Positions 38,169 through 46,645 of a stretch of 64,000 nt of DNA are shown one piece after another. A program made the position numbers and the translations under genes. The DNA comes from Marifrigoribacter sp047730175 (GTDB lineage: Bacteria; Bacteroidota; Bacteroidia; Flavobacteriales; Flavobacteriaceae). The DNA is taken from positions 248,001-312,000 of the forward strand of contig NZ_CP159833.1 of assembly GCF_047730175.1 (NCBI RefSeq), in the 5' to 3' direction. Within the stretch, counting starts at the first letter, position 1. Every line of letters starts with the position of its first letter. Below the pieces are notes generated by a model. That model had not been told where the DNA came from, did no database searches, and saw only the letters and a program-made list of their open reading frames with translations.

Positions 38169-38210
38169 TTATTGTTTTTTTAAGGTCTCATGCTGTTCGC
38201 TATTAATCAT
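38169..38210 (-). promoter_or_regulatory. Shared leader segment with short frame upstream of the YwqK-type gene
   Basis: Positions 38160-38250 closely match 15970-16060: ATAGCGAACAGCATG, then ACC, then AAAAAACAATAAAAA before the start. The frame 38210-38169 encodes a 13-residue peptide ending NSEQHETLKKQ. A weaker third copy lies at 38976-39065 upstream of the next gene. Nature unknown (leader peptide or conserved 5' untranslated region). Confidence 0.4.
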
Positions 38211-38453
38211 TCCTTTGGGTGATAATACTTTTAGTATGCTCGTTTCATGTTTCTTTTTTTAAAATCGTGATATATATATTAAAGCCAGTAGTTCTTGTAT
38301 TGGTGTGTTTGATTTTGTTGGGATACCTATTGCTTAAAGGTTTTTTTAAAACTTAATGCTCCATTTTTAGTATACTATTTCCATACGCTAGTTTCTGTAA
38401 CGTTTATATTAATTTTAGCAACAGCAGACTAAATAGTTGCTAATTAGCACCAG

Positions 38454-38975
38454 TTACTTTTCCTGAATTTTAAGAGCTTTAAAGCTTGCATCAACATGAT
38501 CTAATTCGTAAGCGTAATCGAACTCAAAATACACATTGGTGTTGTCTTTATACTGAGCTGAATTTCTTTTTTTCCAATACGCGAGCATGTCTTTTAAGCA
38601 TTCTAAATCTCCATGTACAATAACCTCTCGCCCTCTCATTAAGTTAGTTTTTCCGCTAGGAACAGCTTTTAGAAATTCAGAACGGCCATAAACAGAGAAT
38701 TCATTATTCTGAAGCGCATATTGACCATTAATATAACTAGTACTGCTTAGAGTTCCTGTTACTTCGAATATCTGACTATAATACATGTTTGTATTGCTTC
38801 CGTTTTCATTCCATTTGTGCTGTAAATAAATTAAGTACACCTTGAAGTCTTCACCACTTTTAATTTCGTTTTTTGCATCCCAAGCTTTGTAGCAAACAGG
38901 TTGTTTCGGGCGCTGGGCAAAAGAAGTGAATGAAATGATTAAAGCGATTAGAATTACTAATTTTTGTTTTTTCAT
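38454..38975 (-). CDS. Hypothetical exported protein
   Basis: 173 aa. Signal peptide ending at ITSFAQ-type site (MKKQKLVILIALIISFTSFAQ is split by the cleavage point near residue 20). The remainder (CYKAWDAKNEIKSGEDFKVY, LECLKDMLAYWKKRN) is not recognised. Carries the third, diverged copy of the shared leader segment upstream. Probably periplasmic. Confidence 0.65.
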   Translation of the reverse strand: MKKQKLVILIALIISFTSFAQRPKQPVCYKAWDAKNEIKSGEDFKVYLIYLQHKWNENGSNTNMYYSQIFEVTGTLSSTSYINGQYALQNNEFSVYGRSEFLKAVPSGKTNLMRGREVIVHGDLECLKDMLAYWKKRNSAQYKDNTNVYFEFDYAYELDHVDASFKALKIQEK

Positions 38976-39324
38976 GTGTCTTTTTTATTGTTTTTTATGG
39001 GTCACATGTTACTTCCATTTAGTCATTTCCTTGGGTATCGAAATCTAATTATGGAAGTTTCATGTTTTTTGGGTTTGTGTTTAATTGATTACTATGGATT
39101 TAAGCATACTATTTACTAATACCTATATTTTTAGATTTTCATTTTCGGAATCATCTTTTTTTCTGCGCGCTAGAAACGCTAATAAATAACATTAGACTTG
39201 ATAATAAAATTTTTCTTTTTAGGTCTTTAATTTTAGTTGTGGTATTTTAATATTTTATCAAAGGATTAGCATTTACGAGATGGTTAGTTTTTTTAAAAAT
39301 ATTAAACGGCTAAAATTAATAATT
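38976..39324. other. Intergenic region, mostly featureless
   Basis: 349 bp. The first 90 bases are the third copy of the shared leader (ATGGGTCACATG ... CCATTTAGTCATTTCCTTGGG). The rest is AT-rich with no open frame or repeat that I can recognise. Confidence 0.4.
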
Positions 39325-40380
39325 TTAATTCGTTTCTAATTTTATAATTTCACCGTTTTCATCAAAATAAACCCAATTAAGAGCCTTTTCTCCATCTTCA
39401 TAATACCCCGACACCTTTTTTTGACCATTTTTGTGGTATTCTATCCATTCGCCGGTCAGTTTTTCACCATCTTTAAACATTAAAATTTCGAGAGACCGAC
39501 CAAAATTATCGTAAGCTTTCCATTCGCCACTCATTTTTCCATTTTCAAGGCTTCCAACAGCAGCTAATTCCCCGTTGTCATGGTACTCTTTCCATTCGCC
39601 AGTTTGTATATTATTTTCCATTCTTCCAATCATCTGTAATTCCCCATTTTCGTAATAGGTAGTTGTTAGTCCGTCTAATTCTCCCTTTTTATAGGTCCTT
39701 ACTCCATTTAATTTACCTGATTCATTATATTTTTTCCATTCGCCAGTTTTTTCATCATTTAGATACATTCCAACACCAGATAACTGACCATTTTCATGGT
39801 GCTCTTTCCATTCGCCATTTTTTTGATCATTTTCATATAGTCCAACGCCAGATAATACCCCGTTTTTGTAATATTCTTTCGATTCGCCAGTTTTTTGCCC
39901 ATTTTCAAACTTTGCAATCGCCTTTAATTCGCCGTTTTGATAATAATCTTTTCCTCCCCCCACAGCTTTACCACTCAAATATTCTCTTTCAATATATAAT
40001 CCCCCATTTTCATAATACGTATTGTTTTTGCCGTTTAATTCTCCGTTTTTATAGGTCCTTACTACATTTAATTTACCAGACTCATAATATTCTTTCCATT
40101 CGCCAGTCGGTTGACCATTTTCACCCACACCTATAATCATTAATTGGCCGTTTTCGTGAAACACTTTCACTTCGCCCATTTGTTTCCCGTTTTCAAATAC
40201 TTCAATCTGCATTAATGGTCCGTTTTCATAGTATTGTTTCCATTCGCCTATTTTGCTATCATTAGAATCATATTGGCCACTTATTTTTAAATTGCCATTA
40301 TCATAGTATTCTTTATGCTCTTGAGCATTTAAAACGTTTATGGATAATACTATTATTAAGAATAAAAATATATATTTCAT
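39325..40380 (-). CDS. YwqK/MORN-repeat exported protein
   Basis: 351 aa. Signal peptide ending LNAQ, then about 14 consecutive 23-residue units with the core YYENGxLxxIGxYENGxxTGEWK that fill the whole protein to its C-terminus. The 69-bp DNA period is so regular that unit gain or loss by recombination is likely. A surface or periplasmic beta-meander is expected. Paralogue of 36578-38158 and 42108-43157. Confidence 0.87.
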   Translation of the reverse strand: MKYIFLFLIIVLSINVLNAQEHKEYYDNGNLKISGQYDSNDSKIGEWKQYYENGPLMQIEVFENGKQMGEVKVFHENGQLMIIGVGENGQPTGEWKEYYESGKLNVVRTYKNGELNGKNNTYYENGGLYIEREYLSGKAVGGGKDYYQNGELKAIAKFENGQKTGESKEYYKNGVLSGVGLYENDQKNGEWKEHHENGQLSGVGMYLNDEKTGEWKKYNESGKLNGVRTYKKGELDGLTTTYYENGELQMIGRMENNIQTGEWKEYHDNGELAAVGSLENGKMSGEWKAYDNFGRSLEILMFKDGEKLTGEWIEYHKNGQKKVSGYYEDGEKALNWVYFDENGEIIKLETN

Positions 40381-40457
40381 AGTTGTGATTGATTCAAGTT
40401 TGTTTAGTAACGGTATTATTTTATGTTTGCTATCGGTTAGTTTTGAATTATAAATTT

Positions 40458-41453
40458 TTAATCACCAAACCAATAATTTTGTTTGTAATGCGGATAAGGT
40501 AAATCATCAGTGCTGTTGTATATAAACTCACTTTTTTCTTCTCCAGTAAGCCAATCTACCCAACCCCATTTGCCATTCTTTTTAACGGCAAGTTTTGAAA
40601 CACCATCGGCATCAAAACGTTTGTAATCTTCATATTTGCATGCTACCGTTTCTTTGGCCTGCTTATCATAACTCCAATAAGAGAGATAAAAGCCTACTTT
40701 TCCGTTATTATATACCGCAGTGTACTTTCCGTTGAAGGAATAAAAGTTTATGCTATCATATTGCATAGGTATTAACTCTTTTTCTTCCATATTCATGTCT
40801 AGGAATTGATACATCCCCCACTTTTTGGTTTTTTTACTTCGCGCTTTTAAAGCACCATCTCCGTTGTTTGGGTCAAAAATTACAAGGTCAGCATTCAATT
40901 TTGTTTTTACTAGTTTGAAGGTTTCTACCATCCAACGCTCCATTTTAATTAATGGAACTTCCTCTGGTGTGTCAAAAATTGGGTCTACAATATAAAAACC
41001 TTCAAACCAATCAATTAATCCCCATCTACCACCTTCCTTAATGAGGACATAATCTTCACCATCGACCTTTTTATGGATGATTTTATCAAATTTACAATTC
41101 ACTCTATCGGCAGCATCTTCAATTTCATAAGGCAGCAACAAAATACCGTATTTATCCTTCTGTTTTACGATCTGAAAACGTGCTTCTTGTTCAAAAAAGC
41201 TTAGTGAATCAAATTTTGGTGAAATAACTTCTTCAAAGGAAAAATCTTCAATATCCATACCTGAAAAAACGTTATACAGCCCCCATTTTTTGGTGCTTTT
41301 CATTTTGGCCAAAACCATTTCTTCTCCATAATTATATCCCAAGATTATCTCTTTGGCTTTCATTTTTTTACGTATCTCTTTTTGCGATATTTCTTGAGAG
41401 AAGCAGTTAACTGTAAAAAGTGTTATGAGATGTATTAAAAATATTCTTTTCAT
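40458..41453 (-). CDS. WG-repeat exported protein
   Basis: 331 aa. Signal peptide, then WG-type repeats with K(K/R)WG(L/M/W) cores: KKWGLYNVFSGMD, GRWGLIDWFEGFY, KKWGMYQFLDMN and GKWGWVDWLTGEE, each followed by a beta-rich stretch (E ... PKFDSL and similar). The WG family forms beta-propeller-like or solenoid surface proteins of unknown function. Next to MORN-repeat genes, so this stretch concentrates repeat-built exported proteins. Confidence 0.82.
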   Translation of the reverse strand: MKRIFLIHLITLFTVNCFSQEISQKEIRKKMKAKEIILGYNYGEEMVLAKMKSTKKWGLYNVFSGMDIEDFSFEEVISPKFDSLSFFEQEARFQIVKQKDKYGILLLPYEIEDAADRVNCKFDKIIHKKVDGEDYVLIKEGGRWGLIDWFEGFYIVDPIFDTPEEVPLIKMERWMVETFKLVKTKLNADLVIFDPNNGDGALKARSKKTKKWGMYQFLDMNMEEKELIPMQYDSINFYSFNGKYTAVYNNGKVGFYLSYWSYDKQAKETVACKYEDYKRFDADGVSKLAVKKNGKWGWVDWLTGEEKSEFIYNSTDDLPYPHYKQNYWFGD

Positions 41454-41468
41454 TGTTTCTGAATTATA

Positions 41469-41717
41469 CTAGTTTAAGTTAATCTTTGTTTCAACACCAT
41501 CACAATCGTTAAGCTTCTTTTCGAGTTCAAAAATAATAGGGTCCTCATGATTATTTGTTGCAACCCATTCCCATTGACTCATAGATCCATTTCGTAGCAA
41601 TTCTATACCTAAATTTTGTTGCGCAAACCCTGAAAAAGTTGAAAGAGAAATTGCTATAGCTAGGGTGATTTCAAAAATTAAAATTTTAAAATGTGTGTAA
41701 TTGTTTGATTTCTGCAT
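41469..41717 (-). CDS. Hypothetical small exported protein
   Basis: 82 aa. A hydrophobic signal at 12-32 ending SGFAQQ, then 45 residues (LLRNGSMSQWEWVATNNHED near the middle) ending LNDCDGVETKINLN. Only 15 bp from the WG-repeat gene, so probably co-transcribed. No family recognised. The 3' part could be truncated. Confidence 0.55.
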   Translation of the reverse strand: MQKSNNYTHFKILIFEITLAIAISLSTFSGFAQQNLGIELLRNGSMSQWEWVATNNHEDPIIFELEKKLNDCDGVETKINLN

Positions 41718-41780
41718 ATTATTCGAGTTATTTTTTCAACAATAGTTAAGTTACTTTTAGAAGTTGGCTGTTTTATTAAT

Positions 41781-41840
41781 GCCAATGGTTTGTCTATGAA
41801 GCGTATCCCTTAGGGTATGCTTTATAGGTGTTGTTGGCAA
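41781..41840. repeat. Compact cassette-boundary repeat (about 58 bp)
   Basis: Left arm GCCAATGGTTTGTCTATG, right arm TTTATAGGTGTTGTTGGCAA. The middle is reduced to an imperfect GCGTATCCC/GGGTATGC hairpin. The right word GTTGGCAA (41833-41840) pairs with TTGCCAAC at 43715-43722. A further GTTGGC lies 12 bp to the left at 41763-41768. Confidence 0.65.
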
Positions 41841-42107
41841 ATGTTATTCTTATTTTTCACTATTTATATATTTGTCAGTTTTAATAAGTTATTCAGTTGG
41901 AGATTAGATATTTACTGTACCATTGCCTTTTACCAAGGTTCCTTTATTCAAGAGTTGACCGATGCTTGCGAGGTGAAGTATAAGTTGAATACGTAGATTA
42001 TCATAAGTAGCAAAAGCTATCTAATTAGGGCTTTATAATCTTCTCTTAGATGTTAATTTGTAGTAATAAGTGCTCCACGCTAGCAGGGCACATTGAAGAG
42101 TTAAAAT
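41841..42107. other. Intergenic region with a small coding relic
   Basis: On the minus strand a frame near 41915-41980 reads ASIGQLLNKGTLVKGNGTVN before a stop, a beta-solenoid-like adhesin repeat. It has no start or conserved continuation. I treat it as a decayed fragment. Nothing else is recognised. Confidence 0.3.
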
Positions 42108-43157
42108 TTAATCAAAGTCCTTATTAATAATTAAAGAATAATATTTACCTCCCACAGATTTATACAAGCCCTCATATTGATTGCTAACACCCGATTCTCT
42201 CAGATAGATTAGTTCACATCTAATTACATAGCCATCACCTAAATAAGAAGTGTGCATCATGTGGTCATCATCACTTCCGGTAGTGATAACAAAATCATGA
42301 GTTCCAATCGAAAAATGTGTAAAATAAATTTTAATACTACCATCATCTTGCCTTTCTAAAGTACCGGCCCATGCAGGGTCGGGAGTATTTGAGATGGCAT
42401 TTTCTCTATCAAAAGACATTCTAATAGAGGTGGACGCCCCTATGGTTTGAGCATCTCCAGTTGATATTGAATCCGAAGTTTTTATAAGATTTCCATTTAC
42501 ATCATAAAACTTCCATTCACCAGTTTTTTCAGTATTTTCATATTTTCCAATGTCTGATAATTGCCCATTTTCGTGATAGGTTTTCCATTCACCAGTCATT
42601 AAACCATTTGTAAATTTCCCAATTTTTTTTAACTGCCCATTTTCGTGATATAATTTCCATTCATCAGTCATAGAACCATTTTCATATTTTCCAATGATTG
42701 ATAACTGTCCATTTTCGTGATAGTATTTCCATTCACCAGTATTTTTTCCATCTTCATATTTCTTAATTGATGATAGCTGCCCATTTTCATAATAGTTTTT
42801 CCATTCACCAGTTTTTACTTCATACATATAACCAATGGATGATAACTGCCCATTTTTGTGATAGGTTTTCCATTCACCAGTCATATAATTATAATTATTA
42901 TCAAACTTTCCAATGATTGATAATTGTCCGTTTTCATGGTATCCTTTCCATTCGCCAATCGCTTTTCCATTTTCATATTTGGCAATTCTTTTAAGCTTTC
43001 CATTTTCGTGATAGTATTTCCATTCACCAGTTCGTTCTCCATTTTCCATAAAACCAACAGTCATTAACTGTCCATTTTCATGATATTCTTTTTGCTCTTG
43101 GGCATTAGCAATCGTTGCTAATAAAGCAAGTGCTAGGAATAAAATTATTTTCTTCAT
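42108..43157 (-). CDS. YwqK/MORN-repeat exported protein with distinct C-terminal domain
   Basis: 349 aa. Signal peptide ending IANAQ, then about nine 23-residue units (YHENGQLSxIGKYENGxxTGEWK) to residue about 215. The last 130 residues form a non-repeat domain (ADIRMSFDREN-like start, YFTHFSIGTHDFVITTGSDD). It shares a cassette with the next gene upstream, bounded by GTTGGCAA/TTGCCAAC. Third YwqK-type paralogue in the cluster. Confidence 0.85.
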   Translation of the reverse strand: MKKIILFLALALLATIANAQEQKEYHENGQLMTVGFMENGERTGEWKYYHENGKLKRIAKYENGKAIGEWKGYHENGQLSIIGKFDNNYNYMTGEWKTYHKNGQLSSIGYMYEVKTGEWKNYYENGQLSSIKKYEDGKNTGEWKYYHENGQLSIIGKYENGSMTDEWKLYHENGQLKKIGKFTNGLMTGEWKTYHENGQLSDIGKYENTEKTGEWKFYDVNGNLIKTSDSISTGDAQTIGASTSIRMSFDRENAISNTPDPAWAGTLERQDDGSIKIYFTHFSIGTHDFVITTGSDDDHMMHTSYLGDGYVIRCELIYLRESGVSNQYEGLYKSVGGKYYSLIINKDFD

Positions 43158-43199
43158 ATTTTTTGTTGAATTATTAAATGTTTTATGTTAATTCTTGTT

Positions 43200-43658
43200 T
43201 TATAAATATGTCTTCAATTTATTTAAATAATTATATAAATATTGTGCATTTTCCCTCAACACTCCATAATTACCATATTTAAAGTTCCAAACTTTTCCAA
43301 TACCAATATATTTTGATTTTTTACCATGCCGAATCTGAAGAGCAAATTTATTTTTGACATTACCATATTTAGCTTTTTCTTCAAGACGTATATGCTTAAA
43401 AAAACCTTTTCTCGTGTCTGCCTCGAATATTGCATCCATTATTTCATATAACAGGTTTTTACTGGTGATTACAACACTTTCAGAATCGTCAAATTCAGTA
43501 GGAAAAGTAATTTTAATTCTATATTTTTTTGATTCTTGCATTTGACCTAGAGAAACGGTAATATCATCAAATTTTTTCCTTTCAATTGTTTTTCCCTTCT
43601 GTGCATTTAAATTTATGCTGAATACTAATAATGAAATGTAAATTAAAATGTTTTTCAT
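43200..43658 (-). CDS. Hypothetical exported protein
   Basis: 152 aa. Signal peptide ending LNAQ. The body is rich in lysine (KKYRIKITFPTEFDDSES, EKAKYGNVKNKFALQIRHGK). Family unknown. Second gene of the YwqK cassette (42-bp gap), so possibly functionally paired with that repeat protein. Confidence 0.65.
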   Translation of the reverse strand: MKNILIYISLLVFSINLNAQKGKTIERKKFDDITVSLGQMQESKKYRIKITFPTEFDDSESVVITSKNLLYEIMDAIFEADTRKGFFKHIRLEEKAKYGNVKNKFALQIRHGKKSKYIGIGKVWNFKYGNYGVLRENAQYLYNYLNKLKTYL

Positions 43659-43714
43659 GATGTAAAATTAGTCTGTTCTATTATTTTGAATGGAACTGTG
43701 GTTTTGTTCGCTTG

Positions 43715-43812
43715 TTGCCAACGTGTTATATGCAATGCACTTATTTTAGAGTTCAAAAATTAACTAAAAAATTTCACTAAAATTTAGAAGGTATTTTGTT
43801 GTGATGCACTGT
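43715..43812. repeat. Cassette-boundary repeat, eroded right arm
   Basis: Left arm TTGCCAACGTGTTATATGC is clear. The right side (TTTTGTTGTGATGCACTG near 43794-43811) is a weak candidate arm. Closes the YwqK cassette. Confidence 0.55.
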
Positions 43813-43815
43813 AAT

Positions 43816-44298
43816 CTATTTGTAGATACATGATGCTAAAAGAAAAGGAATAGAACCTCTTTTTTTCCATTGAGGCCACCAAGCTGGGTCTATATCCGAC
43901 TTATTTGCTGTTATTGTTCGCTTAATAGCCCCTCCTTTATTAAAGTCGCTTACTGATATACTGAACTCGTCAGATCCTCTAAAATCAAGAGCGACTCCTT
44001 TATAACTGAAATTTTCATCTATACCACCATTAACAGGTTCTATTGTTACCTCAACTGTAATTGAAGTAGCAGTTTGACTTAAAACGCAAGCTTTCTGTCT
44101 AATGCCAGCAGAAGAATTCTGGCCACTAACGCCACTTGATGCAAGACATTCACCTTTGTAATATGTCCAATCGGTACAACCTTCAGGGTCAATTGATGTT
44201 ACTATTACTTTTTCAGGGAGCTTAACTGCATTTGTTTCAGCAAAGCATATAAAAAAGAAAGGGAACGCTATTATTATACTTTTAAAATTAGTTGTCAT
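43816..44298 (-). CDS. Hypothetical exported protein
   Basis: 160 aa. Signal peptide to about residue 24. Four cysteines in the mature part (EGCTDWTYYKGECLASSG, KACVLSQ, LASCIYK) suggest disulfides. No family recognised. The next gene upstream is 485 bp away, and no cassette word was found on that side. Confidence 0.65.
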   Translation of the reverse strand: MTTNFKSIIIAFPFFFICFAETNAVKLPEKVIVTSIDPEGCTDWTYYKGECLASSGVSGQNSSAGIRQKACVLSQTATSITVEVTIEPVNGGIDENFSYKGVALDFRGSDEFSISVSDFNKGGAIKRTITANKSDIDPAWWPQWKKRGSIPFLLASCIYK

Positions 44299-44782
44299 AT
44301 TGTTTTATATTTTCTTGAGTTTTTTTCATGGTTTTAGAATATAGTAACCGTCAACCTAATTTTCTTTCAAATGAATCAGTTTTATGGTTATTTATATCTT
44401 AAAATTTTAAGACATTATTTTTCATATTCACCTAAAGATTATTTTATCATTACTGTTTAATGTCCGTAAATAATATCTTTTTAGGGATTAAAATTTAATT
44501 GCACCCTAGAATAAAGTTTACTTTGATAACATTAGCGAATATAAATTTCGTTTTTTTTATAAAACGATAGCCATAAATGTCACGAACTGCAGATTTATGA
44601 ACACCAGTTACCTCATTAAAATCCATAACAATAAAATTGTGAGTCCGTTTTGGTAACTAAATAGCTTTGAGTTTGCTATTGATAAGATGTTGTTTAATTA
44701 TAAAATTGTTATCTCAACTTCGAGATACAATAATGAAGCCTGCGGCTTGCATGTTATTTTTTAGAAATCTATTTATTATAAA
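44299..44782. other. Intergenic region with a possible coding relic
   Basis: 484 bp, AT-rich. A 43-codon minus-strand frame near 44495-44625 (VTGVHKSAVRDIYGYRFIKK) has an ATG and a stop but no identifiable family; it may be the end of a lost gene. A small GAAGCCTGCGGCTTGC hairpin lies at about 44733-44748. No repeat arms were recognised. Confidence 0.3.
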
Positions 44783-46429
44783 TTATTGACTTTTAAAGTG
44801 TTCAATATTTTTTTTAAAAGATCTAGAAACTTTAAGTATCGTATTATCAAATAAAATAAGCTCTGATGCTTTTAATACTTTTACCTGTTTTAAATTTACA
44901 ATGTAGCTGCGGTGTATTTGAATAAATGAATCTGATGGCAAAATCTCTAAAGCCCATTTTAAAGTCTGTCGATCTATCTCGGGCGAAGCTTTAGTAGTCA
45001 TAAAAAATTCTAAATATGGGCCATCAGATTTAATATATTGAATATCCTCTATTTTTAAAATCGCCTTACTTTTAAGTAAAATAGTAGGGTTTGATTTTGT
45101 ATTTAATTTTCTTACAAGGTCTTTTAGGGTCTCATTTCTTGAGGATAAAAGTAAATTTTCGTTTTCAAAGTGTACTTTTTGGTGATACATTTTAACAAAT
45201 TGGTTAATTATAGCAACAGAAAGAATGACAACCTCTAGTCCTACTCCCAGAAAAATAGGATTCAAAGGAAAAAAAGATTCTTCAATCATACCATATTCTA
45301 TTCCAATATATGCTGTAGCGCCTAAAACAGGAAAACCAAAGGCAATAAAAAATATAATAGCATTTGTTCTTTTGGTTTTATAGGTTTTAAATGCAGCTAT
45401 AAAAGCCAAAATAAAAACACAAAAAACTAATATGTACATTATATTTAAAAGCCAAACTGTATATGATTGATACAAGTCAGTAAAGCAAATCCAGAAAAGT
45501 ATGCTTGTGGTTAAAAGTATATTTATAACTTTAAAAGCTTTAACGATGATAGGTATCTTTGTTGCAATATTTAAAAACTTATTTAAAAAGAGAGTGCTAG
45601 AAACAGTAATTAATACAATTAGAATAACACGCGAGTAATTATTAAAGTGGTGTGATTGCGGATATATATACTGATATGAAAAACCTAGTGATGTTAATAA
45701 ATATAAAATGATGAAGAACGAGTAAGCTCCATAATAAAGAAATAAAGACTTGCGTGTAATAATACCTGCAATCATGGCAATAAGGCTAATAAAACATAAA
45801 ACACCAAAAAAGATTCCATAATATAGGTTTTGTTTTATTTCAAAGTTTTCAAATGTATTTTTATTCCAGAGGTATATTGGAAAACTAACAGAGGCATTTC
45901 TTTTGTCTATCATTAAATAATAACCTCTGGCTTTTAGGTTATTATTTAAAGGAAATATAAAACGTCTGTTTATGTAATTACGATCACTAAAAGCCCGATT
46001 ACGATCACCACCAAAGCCTATTTTAGTAAAACTAGTATCTGTTTTTTCATAAAGTTCAACTAGGTCTATAAACGGATTATTAAGTTCGAGTAGCAACTGT
46101 TTTTTAGGATACTTTGTCCTAGGAATCTTAAAATATAACCAATAAAATTTTTGTGAAAAACCTTGGCTTACAATTTGCTGGCTTAAGGGTAGCGCTTCTT
46201 TTTTAATAAGGCTATCTATTTGTCTTACTGTATAGTTGACGTCAGTTTCATAAATTTTGGTATAAAAATTAAATTTTATTTTTTCTTTAGAAGGTAATTG
46301 ATTAAGAAAATCACTCTTATTTTGTGCAACTGATAAAAAAGGAAATATTAGTAAGGCTGCAAAAATAATTATAAACGAAGAATTTACATTAAATATTAAA
46401 ATAGGTAATAGCTGCTGTTTTTTTTTCAA
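44783..46429 (-). CDS. 7TM-DISM membrane receptor with LytTR DNA-binding domain
   Basis: 548 aa. N-terminal signal/helix, an extracellular DISMED2-type beta domain (residues about 40-190: SQKFYWLYFKIPRTKYPKK, LLLELNNPFIDLVELYE), seven membrane helices (about 200-405), a short linker and a C-terminal LytTR domain (KAILKIEDIQYIKSDGPYLE, FIQIHRSYIVNLKQV). Unusual one-protein architecture that links an outside ligand to DNA binding at the membrane, with no kinase. Ligand unknown. Confidence 0.88.
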   Translation of the reverse strand: MKKKQQLLPILIFNVNSSFIIIFAALLIFPFLSVAQNKSDFLNQLPSKEKIKFNFYTKIYETDVNYTVRQIDSLIKKEALPLSQQIVSQGFSQKFYWLYFKIPRTKYPKKQLLLELNNPFIDLVELYEKTDTSFTKIGFGGDRNRAFSDRNYINRRFIFPLNNNLKARGYYLMIDKRNASVSFPIYLWNKNTFENFEIKQNLYYGIFFGVLCFISLIAMIAGIITRKSLFLYYGAYSFFIILYLLTSLGFSYQYIYPQSHHFNNYSRVILIVLITVSSTLFLNKFLNIATKIPIIVKAFKVINILLTTSILFWICFTDLYQSYTVWLLNIMYILVFCVFILAFIAAFKTYKTKRTNAIIFFIAFGFPVLGATAYIGIEYGMIEESFFPLNPIFLGVGLEVVILSVAIINQFVKMYHQKVHFENENLLLSSRNETLKDLVRKLNTKSNPTILLKSKAILKIEDIQYIKSDGPYLEFFMTTKASPEIDRQTLKWALEILPSDSFIQIHRSYIVNLKQVKVLKASELILFDNTILKVSRSFKKNIEHFKSQ

Positions 46430-46510
46430 ATCTTATTTTTCAAATCTTATTAATTTATACATATACTTATTGTTTAGTGTATACATATTTCATTAAGGGT
46501 CATAATGTTT

Positions 46511-46640
46511 GCCAACGTGTTTGTATATGAAAAGTAGCAGTTAAAAAGATACTTTTTTTTTGAAAATCATAATTGTATTAAAAAAGTACAAGCTTCTGCG
46601 TCGAGTACTTAATTTGCTGTTTTTTATATATGCTGTTGGC
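46511..46640. repeat. Cassette-boundary repeat, type C (about 130-137 bp)
   Basis: Left arm GCCAACGTGTTTGTATATG, right arm TTTTTTATATATGCTGTTGGC. AGCA/TGCT segments pair next to the arms. The right word GTTGGCTACA pairs with TGTTGCCAAC at 48368-48377 with one mismatch. Start of the continuous part of the array. Confidence 0.85.
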
Positions 46641-46645
46641 TACAG

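Noticed and set aside
36919..40136. Plus-strand open frames of 70-157 codons across the YwqK/MORN genes
   Set aside because: They are antisense shadows created by the 69-bp period of the repeat-coding genes (H/I/L-rich translations); no sensible protein features.
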